DNA from: Exophiala sp. HKRS030
Lineage: Eukaryota > Ascomycota > Eurotiomycetes > Chaetothyriales > Herpotrichiellaceae
Length of the DNA stretch: 64,000 bases
Direction: 5' to 3'
Assembly: GCA_023897205.1 (NCBI GenBank)
Contig: JAHWDD010000003.1
Span: forward strand, 7,195,665-7,259,664
In this document: positions 48,180 to 58,116 of the stretch, in pieces
How positions within the stretch are numbered: position 1 is the first letter of the stretch
Layout: every line of letters begins with the position of its first letter
Position numbers and translations under genes: made by a program
The notes under the pieces: generated by a model
Told to the model about the DNA's origin: nothing
The model's input: only the letters and a program-made list of their open reading frames with translations
The model's database searches: none

Positions 48180-48720
48180 CCACCGGAGTCTCTCGACCCT
48201 GACTACGTCGAACATTGCTGTCTCCCTACCGGACCGGTATGCATATCAGATTGTTCCATATGGGAAATGACTTTCGCCCAGGCCGCGGAGCCTAGAAACA
48301 CGAAATATACCGAACCAAAAGGGGCTTTCCAAGAACGCCACCGGAGTGGAGATGAAGAGGTCCAGGGCGTTACACCAATGCTTCATTTGACAACCGGGCT
48401 GGGAAAGACACAGAGCAACGCGAGATATCCTTTCTAACATCGTATGCTCCGTGTATGATATTATCTAGTCAGAGACTGACAGGCAGAGTATGCTTTCTCT
48501 ATGATCATTTGACAAGTATGTCAGCAAATGGATCTACGAAGTAGCTTCTACAATGAGTATGTGGTTAACGCCGAGTCTTTTGGGCTAGATTGCTCCACCG
48601 GACTGCGAGAGTTCGAAACAGCACGATTAGCAAACTTCAGCACAAGCAACTCTACAAAGTGTTTCAGGCTGGGATGCAGCCGTCCAGGCCACTCTCCCCG
48701 CGTTCGAGAAGTCCACCGGA
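48180..48720 (+). promoter_or_regulatory. Four copies of CCACCGGA in a divergent promoter
   Basis: Identical 8-mers at 48180-48187, 48338-48345, 48595-48602 and 48713-48720, all on the plus strand, plus ACCGGACCGGT at 48228-48238. They lie between the FAH-family gene (start 48106, minus) and the MFS gene (start 48949, plus). The CCGGA core matches that of the array at 41826-41861. Likely binding sites of a cluster Zn2Cys6 regulator; this is inference. Confidence 0.6.
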
Positions 48721-48948
48721 AGATGTAGTGGGCCGTGGAGTACCGAACCCTCCCCAGGATCCAGAAACCGGGAGTGGTGGGGAATTTGGCGGGATATCAA
48801 TAACCAGAGAAATTAACCCGATCATGTTGGGTTAGCTCCAGACTATGGACCTTCAAGTGAAAAAGGCCTTGTTGTCCCCTGAACTTGTGCGGTATTTGCA
48901 CTCGGGATATCAACTGCAAGATCGATAGAGAATTACAAAATCAGCAAT

Positions 48949-50889
48949 ATGCAGGAAACCCACAAAGATATCGAGAGAAGCCAACAAGAGATGGTTGAGG
49001 CCATCACACCGGCGTCAGAAGCCAAACCTTCCAAGCATCGGATCGGTGAGGAGGTTCTGGATTCTCATATCCACGATGACCACGGTGATCCGCATAAAGC
49101 GGCATTGGAGGGTGCCGATGAAGACGCCCATATCAACTGGACAACTTGTGCTGCGGTCTTCTCTCTCGGACTGACATTCCTGTCGGGGCTGGGATTCACA
49201 TTGAACAGCTTTCTTTCCGTGGCCACCGTGGTCGCCATCCAGCTACAGGGATCCACGAACAATGTCAACTGGGTTGCCGGCGGCTTCTCATTAAGCGGGA
49301 GTGTGGCATTTGCTATCGCAGGACAACTTAGTGACTACTTGGGTCGGAAGGATGTGATTCTCTTGGGTCAAGCATTCCTTCTCATCGGTCACCTGGTCTG
49401 TGCTACCGCCCTGACCTTCAATCAGATCATCGCTGGGATGGTACTCCTCGGTGTGGGCACAGGTATCTGTTTTGTGTAAGTATCTCCTCTTGAGGGGTTA
49501 ATTTTTCCGTCTCTCCCCCGGCCAAGTCTCCATACATGCTAATACGAGACTTTTCTTTCCCGTAGCATCTTCGCCGGAGTCTCCGAAATCTTACCCAACA
49601 AGTGGCGATCACTAGGGATTGCATGGATCGAGGTCAGCATTGCCATTCTCGCGCTATTCGGCCCCTTGATAGCTCGCGCGCTAACCGACCGCGCGACATG
49701 GCGCTGGTTGTTCATCCTTGGTGACATTGTCGGAGTCCTCGCCGTGGTCGGTACCGTCATCTTCTATCAGCCACCGCGTCGGATCTTCCAGGATCGCACC
49801 AAATGGGAGGTTCTGTATGAGCTGGACTACATCGGAATTCTTCTCTACACTTCCGGAGTGACTTTGTTCTTACTCGGTCTTGGATGGGCTGGAATTCAAC
49901 ATCCCTGGCGAAGTGCGGCCGTGATCGCGCCGTTGGTCCTCGGCGCCATCTTGTTCTTGTGTACCTTTGCCTGGGACTTCACTCGAGGTCCCGACACCAG
50001 ACCACTATTTCCGTGGCGACTATTTCGAAAATTCCGAGAGTTCAACTCTCTCATCATCATCATGTTTGTGTCCGGACTGGGACATATCGCCTGCACTACG
50101 TTCATCCCGCAACAGATCCTGTTCGTCTTCACCTCGAACCCGATCACCGCAGGATGGTACAACGTCCCCGCTGCAGTTGGTGGCTTGTTCGGTGGTGCTG
50201 TATTGGGTGGTCTCGTGCCACGTCTGAAGCATATCCCTCTGCAACTTCTTGCAGGAAATGCTATCCAGGCATTGGCAGGCGGACTGCTGTCTCTTGCGAC
50301 GCCCCATCGCATCGCACCGGGCTTGTTCCTTCGGGCTCTTGTGAATGTGCCTTTCACCTGGATCATCGTGATTGGATACGTTACCGTGGGTCTCCACGTT
50401 CCGCAGCGCGACATCGGTCTTGCTTATGGTCTGCAAGGCGCCATGCGTTATCTCGGTGGCGCTGTAGGCAGCACCATCTTCAATACCGTCCTTAACGACC
50501 GGCTTCCCAATGTCATTCCGCCAAGAGTTCTGGCTGCGGTCGTTCCACTGGGTTTCCCTGCAAAAGAGACGGGTAAACTGATTAAAGCGATTCAGTCCCG
50601 GGTACCAGCAGCGGTGAAGCCGTTCCCACCAGACGTGGTAGCTGCAGCACGGGAGGCTATTCGATGGGGTTATAGCGATGCATTCGCCTATGTCTGGTAC
50701 ACGTCCATTCCTTTCTTTGTGATTGCCTGCGTGGTGTCTCTCTGGGTAGCGGACCCTTCACCATACTTCACAAATCACACCGCAGTGACTGTGGCGGAGG
50801 AGAATTTGGCAACTCGGCTCAGGCGTCATGATAACGTTGAGTCAAAGGATGTCACCGAGACGAAGAGGAGCTTGAAGGAGATAGAATAG
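48949..50889 (+). CDS. MFS transporter, TRI12/siderophore-type (14 helices)
   Basis: Drug:H+ antiporter-like or siderophore-importer-like carrier of the Fungal TRI12 family. Two exons (48949-49475, 49566-50889; donor GTAAGT, acceptor TAG) give 616 residues. A hydrophilic N-terminus with a His/Asp cluster (DSHIHDDHGDPHK) precedes the membrane part. QLSDYLGRKDVIL after helix 2 is the MFS signature A, and about 14 hydrophobic segments can be counted. The extracellular loop before the last helix is long, as in TRI12 proteins. Its position in the cluster suggests import of the aromatic substrate or export of a toxic intermediate. Confidence 0.9.
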
Positions 50890-51189
50890 GGTCTTATTCT
50901 ATGTTCGGTCGAGTTGCTTTGGAGGAAGCCACTTGACCTCTAGCGATATCAAAACACATGCCATACTTCAAACCTGTGCTCAGAGGCAGTTTGCCAGTCC
51001 CTGTACAAGTATGCGTTACAAAAGAGAAATCAGGCCCTCCGCGCAATAGTAGCCTTATATCGTCCTACGAAACTTATTTTCTACTACTACCGCTCTTGCA
51101 CTCTTGTACCTTTACTGATATACCGTTTTAGTGTAGAATGTCTTCGGAACGGATGAGACTTTCAGATTGGATCGTTTTCGCATTCCTAT
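50890..51189. other. Convergent 3' region
   Basis: 300 bp between the stop codons of the MFS gene (plus) and the SDR gene (minus). Nothing else seen. Confidence 0.6.
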
Positions 51190-52150
51190 CTAGCTAGCCT
51201 TGGACTTGTATGCATCAGCAACTGCCAGGACCCCTGTTTCTCGTTCGAACTTGCTGTTTCCACCATGGGGCCTCTGCGGGGGAGTGTGCCAGATCATCTC
51301 GTGGACATTGCCTTCCACGGTCTCCCCGGTGCGGCCTCGCTCGACCCAGTCTTGGTTTCCCACCTCGGCCAGATCTGCGCAAGCGTCGAAACATTTCATG
51401 ATCGTGCTCATCGGGGTAATCTGATCAGGTGGGAGTTTTGACACCAGCCCAGGTGGGAGACCTGGAGTATCGACAATGGCGGGACACACTGCGTTGATAC
51501 AGATGTTCGCCGCTAGCGAGTCTGGGTTCTTTGCGAGCGCCCGGACGAGACCGACAAGAGCGTGCTTACTGGCTGTGTATTGGGGGATCGCAGGAATCGG
51601 AAAGAGTCCGCCTCCAGAAGAGGTAATGACGATCTTGCCGCCTGTCTTTGGCTTCCCGCCCTCTTGACTTGGAATTGTCATGTAGTGTGCGGCGAGCTTG
51701 AGGCCGTAGTATCTGTCCCGAGAGATAGTTAGAGCCGAATATGTCTCAGTAAGGTAGTATAGAACAAGAAAATGTCGAGTTATCTTGTGCTTGTCTGTGT
51801 TATACGTACGTTCCGATGTTATTTACAGAGAAACACCTCGTATCCGGCTTCAACGGTGGACTGTTGATATCATGAGACAGGTTTCTAAAAATGCTATCTC
51901 GATCATCGGCAGCAGCATTGAGCGCAACAAAATCCAATCGTTTGCCCCAGTCATAGGCTCGTTTGAACAGGTCGAACTGCTGGTCCCAAGAGGATATGTC
52001 GGTGCGAATGTACAGGAGATCAGAGCTGGACATTTTAGGAGGTTGTAGATCGGCCACAATCACTTTCCAACCAAGAGATATCAGGTGCTGCACCAGAGCC
52101 TCGCCAATCCCAGATGACCCTCCGGTCACGATTGCGGCAGGCAAAGTCAT
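51190..52150 (-). CDS. Short-chain dehydrogenase/reductase (15-PGDH-like)
   Basis: NAD(P)-dependent oxidoreductase with the classical SDR fold. Two exons (52150-51810, 51712-51190; donor GTACGT, acceptor CAG) give 287 residues. The cofactor motif TGGSSGIG sits at residues 9-16, followed by an acidic D after beta 2 (VIVADLQ), which favours NAD. The alpha-4 region has LNAAADDR in place of NNAG. The catalytic Ser is in VITSSGGG and the YxxxK in QYTASKHA. The typical VCPAIVDTP stretch follows. Divergent from the decarboxylase gene. It may oxidise an alcohol, diol or dihydrodiol intermediate. Confidence 0.92.
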
Positions 52151-52866
52151 GGCTATCTTTTGGCCTCGGTTGATTTGAACAATGTTTTGGAAAGGTGATG
52201 CTGTCTAAACCACAGATAACGACAAGCGCTGAGAATCTGTTAGTCCTAGTAATGGAAAGCAGCCTTTAAATACCCTGCTCACGGATTCGATGATTGCTTC
52301 CCAACAAGAAAAGACTCCACGGGATCCATGGCAGAGAAAACTATCGAAACATGTTGTGCTCGTAGCTTTTACACATATTTGAAATTGAACCACGGGTCTC
52401 ATGAACATGATTTTAGCGAATTTCTTTGAAGGATCCTACGTGTGCCACCTCGGCATGGTGTGACCACCGACCAGGCTGGGAAAGCAATGAACTATTGAGA
52501 ATGTCTTCAGGAGCTGTGGCGAATGAGCCGGTTCAAACTGAACGCCGAACGCTTTTGGAAAGACTAGAAGAGATTTGCCGAGCGGATGGGCAGGTGAAGT
52601 ACCCCCGTTCCTAAAACCTCCAATCAAACTCCACTAGGAGAAAGAAAGTGGGTCTATACAACAAAAATGCTTCACCTCGGCTGGTCAAAAGCCTGTGGTG
52701 ATCCACCGATATTTGGGTGTAAGGATAGTCCTGCATATTGCACCTGACGCAGTTGATTCATTTGCGCCAGAAAGGGCTCGTTTGTACAGGATCACATCCT
52801 ACCAACCGACCACACTGACAGTGCCATCGAGCGACACGAAGCCAATCCACCAACAGTGAAGCCAGT
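52151..52866. promoter_or_regulatory. Divergent promoter, SDR/decarboxylase, with repeated CACCTCGGC
   Basis: 716-bp region. The 9-mer CACCTCGGC occurs at 52446-52454 and 52673-52681, and a related GGCCTCGGTTG lies near 52162. A 37-codon frame starting near 52501 has no recognisable domain. The CCGGA core of the other cluster promoters is not repeated here. Confidence 0.4.
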
Positions 52867-53898
52867 ATGACTCCTCCACTCATCACGCTCGAAGAGCACT
52901 ACTATTCCAAAGCCATCTTCGACTCATTCGATAACTCAATGAAAGAGGGTATCAAGAAATGGCCTGGCGCGATCGAGAGACTGTTTGATGCGGGTGATCT
53001 GCGCCTGGAAGAGATGGATAGAGGACAAGTGTCTCTCCAAGTCATCTCGCACTGTGCTGCAGAGAATCCATCTCCTGACGCCTGCCGGGCGGGAAACGAT
53101 CAGTTGGCGACAGAAATTTCAAAGTCGGGCGAATCAAAGGAGCGGTTTGCCGGCTTTGCCGTTCTGCCCATGATTGACCCAGAGGCTGCCGCTGTCGAAC
53201 TAGAACGAACCGTCAAAGACCATGGTTTTGTAGGAGCCTTGATCGATAACAAAGTCACCGTCGGAGCGAACTTTTACGATGGGTATGATTACCATGTCTT
53301 CTGGAAAAAGGCGGAAGAATTGGGAGTTCCTGTCTATCTCCATCCATCCTGGCCATCGGACAAGCTCCTTCAACAAACCTATCTGGGTAATTATCCTCTC
53401 AGATCTGCCACGGTGATCGGAGGAGCTATGTGGGGATGGCACAGTGATGTCGGGGTCCACGTACTCCGGCTCCATGCCGCAGGGGTCTTTGATAAGTTCC
53501 CGAAGCTGAAGATCATCCTGGGCCACTTTGGAGAGATGATGCCCTATCTGCTCCAGCGGATCTGTGATCAAGAATCCATCATGGGAAAGAGGCAACGCAC
53601 CTTTAGGCAGGTTTGGGACGAGAATATCTGGATCACGACATCCGCCTGTTGGAGCTTGGACCCGATGCGCTGCATTCTCGCAAACACCAAGATCGAGCGG
53701 ATCATGTACAGTATCGACTATCCATTTACCACCAACGAACATGGCCTGAAATGGTTCACTGAGCTCGAGAATAGCGGTCTGTTGACACCACAGCAGCTGG
53801 AGATGATTGCGCATAAAAATGCCGAATCCCTTCTCGGAGTCAAGGCTCCGTCGAGAGAGCAGGTCAACGGTGTCAATGGCCACAGCAGCACACACTGA
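52867..53898 (+). CDS. Amidohydrolase-2 family decarboxylase (2,3-dihydroxybenzoate/salicylate decarboxylase-like)
   Basis: Metal-dependent, non-oxidative decarboxylase of aromatic hydroxy acids (ACMSD/gamma-resorcylate decarboxylase clan). Single exon, 343 residues, normal length. Metal ligands of the family can be placed: the LEEH segment (Glu9, His11), His159 in YLHPSW, His220 in LGHFGE and Asp284 in YSIDYPF. The N-terminus LITLEEHYYS is nearly that of bacterial gamma-resorcylate decarboxylases. The last 20 residues (Asn/Gly/Ser/His-rich) are an unstructured tail. Its neighbours, an SDR, an FAD hydroxylase and an amidase, support a role on an aromatic carboxylate. Which isomer it takes cannot be read from the sequence. 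Confidence 0.92.
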   Translation: MTPPLITLEEHYYSKAIFDSFDNSMKEGIKKWPGAIERLFDAGDLRLEEMDRGQVSLQVISHCAAENPSPDACRAGNDQLATEISKSGESKERFAGFAVLPMIDPEAAAVELERTVKDHGFVGALIDNKVTVGANFYDGYDYHVFWKKAEELGVPVYLHPSWPSDKLLQQTYLGNYPLRSATVIGGAMWGWHSDVGVHVLRLHAAGVFDKFPKLKIILGHFGEMMPYLLQRICDQESIMGKRQRTFRQVWDENIWITTSACWSLDPMRCILANTKIERIMYSIDYPFTTNEHGLKWFTELENSGLLTPQQLEMIAHKNAESLLGVKAPSREQVNGVNGHSSTH

Positions 53899-54132
53899 AG
53901 AGCTAAAATTGTCCATTGAATTGATGCCACCGAGGAGAGGAAAGACAAGTTGATAGGAAGGAGACCTTAGAGATATATTGGCTTGTAAACTTTGTGGAAA
54001 AGGCATAACTTCAAACCATTCTATAATGACCAGCGTCTGACAGATCGGAAGGTCTTTAGCAATCGATACTAGTACAAATAGAAATCAAATGTTCCGCTAT
54101 TGAATAATTGCTCTTGACATATGTCGTCGTGC

Positions 54133-57100
54133 TCAGAGAACAAGATCATCCATATCGGTGAACGGGAGTAAAGTGCTCCACATTTCGAATGTCTCATCTG
54201 GTAGGGAGCCGAAGAATTCGTTCTCCTAGGTGCTTGAGTCAGTTCTCGGAGCAGACGATATGATATGCAAAATCTCGAAACACTTACGTAGATATCAAAT
54301 TCTGCTGGCTCAGAGACACAATTGTTAGGGAAAGTGTCTCGCGATAACTCCGTGATATTGCGGTAAGTATCAAGGTCACCGCCAATACCATTCCCGATTT
54401 CGTTGTTACCACGTTCGAGGGCAAGACGAGCGAAGTGACTCATTTCTCTTACCAAGCTCACGGACAGTTCGAAATCTGTAGTTAATTCGAGGCTTGAAAA
54501 ATATCCCACCGCGATCTCTGCAAAGTGACTGTGGTCAGTGGAAGCTCGATTTTCGGACACTAAATGCAATGGCACAACTGGTAGCGGCGAAACACAAACC
54601 TAGGAGCATGAGATCCGACTTCGTGGAAGACATACTCGTATCTCGGAGTATGTGAATAAAGAGGTTAATGGAACTGTAAAAGGGGGTGTACAATGAAGCC
54701 CTGGAAAATTTAGCAACCGAAAAACTGAATGTCGTCGCCGTCCGAGTGGTCTCACAGTGCGGTGCAGCTGGCATCGAACTGGATCTGCCGAGTTCCAAGA
54801 ATCGAACGCCGTGCAGCCTGTACAACAGCGCTACAGGATTTTTCGACTTGTGCAGAGGCCGGCAAGTCTTGTTCCGCGTAGGCATGGACCCCCGACCACG
54901 GGTAGCTCAAAGGGGTGTTGATGTCCAACACGAGACAGCAGTAATGGGCCTGGAGGGATTGGGCCTGGCGCAATGTTAATCCCAAGACTGGCAGTCTAGA
55001 TAGGTCGAGTGGCTCATCTAGACAGAGATTGTACTGTATAGCGAAGCGGATCTTCATATCTTCGAGCTCTTGGGCCAGAGTGCGGACAGTTTCAATCAAA
55101 TTTTCAGCGACCTGTGCAAGACCTCGCGAGCACGAGAGTCGCTTCTTGGCCCTAGAGCACAGCTGCATCATCTCGACGAGGATGTGACAATACATAGTGT
55201 CCCCTGATGAATTTGTGAGCGCGCTCTGGGGAACAAGAGTGCTCACATCATCGTCATCCATCGACTGGATCCGACAATTGGTTAGCTTATGGCAGAAGGC
55301 GCTGCAAATATTGAATAGAACGTACCGATGGACGGCCCGAGCGTGTACAAATTTGTTTCTCCAAGCAATAGATAGACCAAAATATCCAGTTTCTATGCTT
55401 GGCTTCGTATGGAGGTATCTTCCATGATCTCGGAGGTTGTCGGTGTAGCCCTTTAGAACAGGCAAGGCGCATTGCAGTCGAGCACAACATGTACTGCAAG
55501 GATGTCTTGCCCACACCTTCGGCGTAGTATGCCTGTGAAATGGAGGAGTAGTTAGAAGTGACGACAACGAATATCTTGTTCTCTGACCTAAATCTTTACA
55601 AGTGACAACGAACCATTAACACAAGTGCTTGTACAGCGACTAGAGAAGCGCGCAAAAGCTGAATTTCGGTGTGCACAGAAAGTGCATTTTCGAACAAGGC
55701 CCACGAAGACCGGGAAGCTTCCCCAAAGCTCTTGCTTTTCGACAGCGAAATTCGAGACCCACTCGCCCAGAGAACACTACGCAACGCATACCAAGCTTTG
55801 TCGTCGGTGGTCGTGCCATTTTGAGGGGCACTAAGCCGAGACTCAAACCATGAGCGGTTAACGACATTGAAGGCTGCTTCGGGAGCTTCTTCAAAGTAGG
55901 CTTGAATTGGCGATATCGTCAGTATGGAAAATCAAGACAGATCGCAAAACATATGAGTCAAGTCGATCACCTTTTGTATATTGCCTTTGGACTTCTGCAG
56001 GAGGTTCTGGTTCCCGCGCAGCAGATGGCGTGCGACTCATCTTCAACATACGCGCCATTTCGGTAATCATTCGCGTGGCTACATGGGAAAACTCAGTTGA
56101 CTTGACTTTTGAGTTGATCCAAACCACTCCAGGTTGAGAAGAGAAGGATAAAAAACTTCGCGGACCTGCTTCCGTGGTTAGTATTAAGATAATAGCTTTG
56201 TAGAACATCGAAACGAATAGCATAATTTACCATAATACTCTTGATTCAACTATAGTGATTACAGAGTTAGTCACTATAAAGCCCGCGCAAGAGACATGTC
56301 TGGTTCAAGACTTACAGTGTCTGAGGCATATACGCTGCTATCCTCGTGCTCATTCTGGTGAAAAGTCGCCCTCTCTCGAGGCACGATGCTGTGAGGCACG
56401 ACGCTGATATCATCGTGTTCAGTCTGATGTGGGGTCAGACTGTCTTGGTGAGAGGTTCTGTTGTCGTTGGGTGAATTGATTGTTGTATCGTCGGCCTGGT
56501 AATGGACGAAGGTCAATGGATACTGTACCACGAAATTTTCTGGGACATCCTGGAGGCTGTCAGGCGCTGGGTACTGTGACAAGACATCAGGCTATCATTC
56601 GGGCGTAAGAATCCTTGTTTGCGGTCTTGAAAGTACAATCTGAGAAAGGAGAGCCACACAACCACATAGGAAGATCACAAGAAAAATTATTCGGAAAACT
56701 ATTGTCCAGACTTACAGCAGTCTCAGGGTCATTGAGTCTGTCCTTATGATGGACATTGTCATCTGTTGAGGTTGGAACAATATGAGTGACGCGTTGATCA
56801 TGATTTGGTCCAGCGCTTTCCAGGCTGGGATTGCCCTGTCCATTCTGACGATGCGAACTCGGAGAGTCGGCGCTTGTACTGTGGTGACGACGTGAAATTG
56901 CTCGAACTCCTCGATCACCTTGTTTTCGGTAAGGTCTTCTGGATACCACAACACATTCTTCGGAACGGTCTAAGCAGTTGGTGCACGGGATTTGTCCATT
57001 GCCTGCGGAGATGATGAGCCTAACTAACCAGGGCCGAAAGTGCACTGGCTAGGGTATTGCAGACGTACAACGGATCTTCCTTGTTCTACAATGGCTACAA

Positions 57101-57168
57101 GCCACAGACCGCCTGGTTTTGCCCGGCCCATGATCTCGAGTTAGACTGGAGAAAGCGGTTGAGCTCAT
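54133..57168 (-). CDS. Zn2Cys6 transcription factor with fungal_trans domain, 11 exons
   Basis: Large zinc-cluster regulator assembled from 11 exons: 57168-57069, 57002-56716, 56573-56316, 56249-56231, 56168-55971, 55900-55614, 55532-55326, 55264-54756, 54700-54600, 54517-54288, 54225-54133; 762 residues. All phases agree. Cluster Cys are 24, 27, 34, 40, 43 and 50, split by the first intron right before Cys34. A Gln/His/Asp-rich linker follows, then the middle homology region with SWKIPPYEAKHRNWIFWSIY and SGRPS...DDDDVS, the hallmark of fungal_trans proteins. The acidic end PFTDMDDLVL may activate. Exon 4 is a 19-nt microexon. The exon 8 acceptor (CAG before 55264) is the least certain. Probably the second regulator of the adjacent cluster. 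Confidence 0.82.
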
Positions 57169-58116
57169 GGGCGAACAAAAGGCAATAGCTGCGAGAGCAA
57201 CGGCTTTGGACTATGCAGTGTCCGCGGTAGCAATGAATGGTAGTGCTTTGTATCCGAGTGTGATATGGTAGCTCTGTGTATCCGATCAAAGCGGGCTTGT
57301 CTATCTCAGGTAGAAATGTTGTAGACCGACACCACAGTTGAAAACGAAGGGGGGGTTTTCTTGTGGACTGATCAGACTTATCCTGTAAATTTCGGCGAAA
57401 TTACCCGATACGTTCGGCCCGGCTACAGTTTTGTCCGTGCGCCAAGTCCGTATACGGTAGACCACGCGAAAGGGTGATGGCGCATTGACTGCTATGACCA
57501 TCAAGTCCCGGCAAGACCAGCCTCACGAAAACCCTCATCAAAATACAGTCAGTATTGGTGTGATCTCCGCATTGCAGTTAATTCTGAACCTAGTTCAGAA
57601 ACATGCCCAACCCGCCAATGAGAGTCATATTGTTGCTTCGAAAGTGAAGGCAAGTTTTCTCGCTAAGTATGTCTCAAAAGATAAGTGTATACCCGTATTT
57701 ATATATGCTTTTCAAATAGACATATATCGATTTTTATCTCTTTTATATTGTGGCGGACAGCATCACCGCCGCGTAGGAGGTGAAGAATAACAGCGACAGC
57801 TGATGGAGTTGTTAGCACACCACAATGCAGCGTCGGTAGACGATCAAATTGATTTTTCATAACAACACAGTCACGATTCAGAATACTCACGGTGGCGAAG
57901 AGAGTGGCTTTGATCCAACAGACCTTCAAGGCGAGAAGAGGGTGGTAATGCGTTCGGCGAAGAGGAAAGAAGGGTTACCGTAAGACAATAAAGAATGAGG
58001 GGATTGTTGTTGTTGGTTTTTGTCACATTCAAGACCATATAACGACTTTAGGCCAACTAATCCCGGGTGATACATTATACACGTGAAGAGGCCAGCAAAA
58101 AGCCTTACTATCATCT
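57169..58116. other. Intergenic, regulator promoter and GH51 3' flank
   Basis: 948 bp with only short frames of no recognisable type. Contains the promoter of the 11-exon regulator. Confidence 0.55.

Noticed and set aside
52501..52614. Short frame in the SDR/decarboxylase promoter as a gene remnant
   Set aside because: Only about 37 codons with no recognisable similarity; chance is sufficient explanation.
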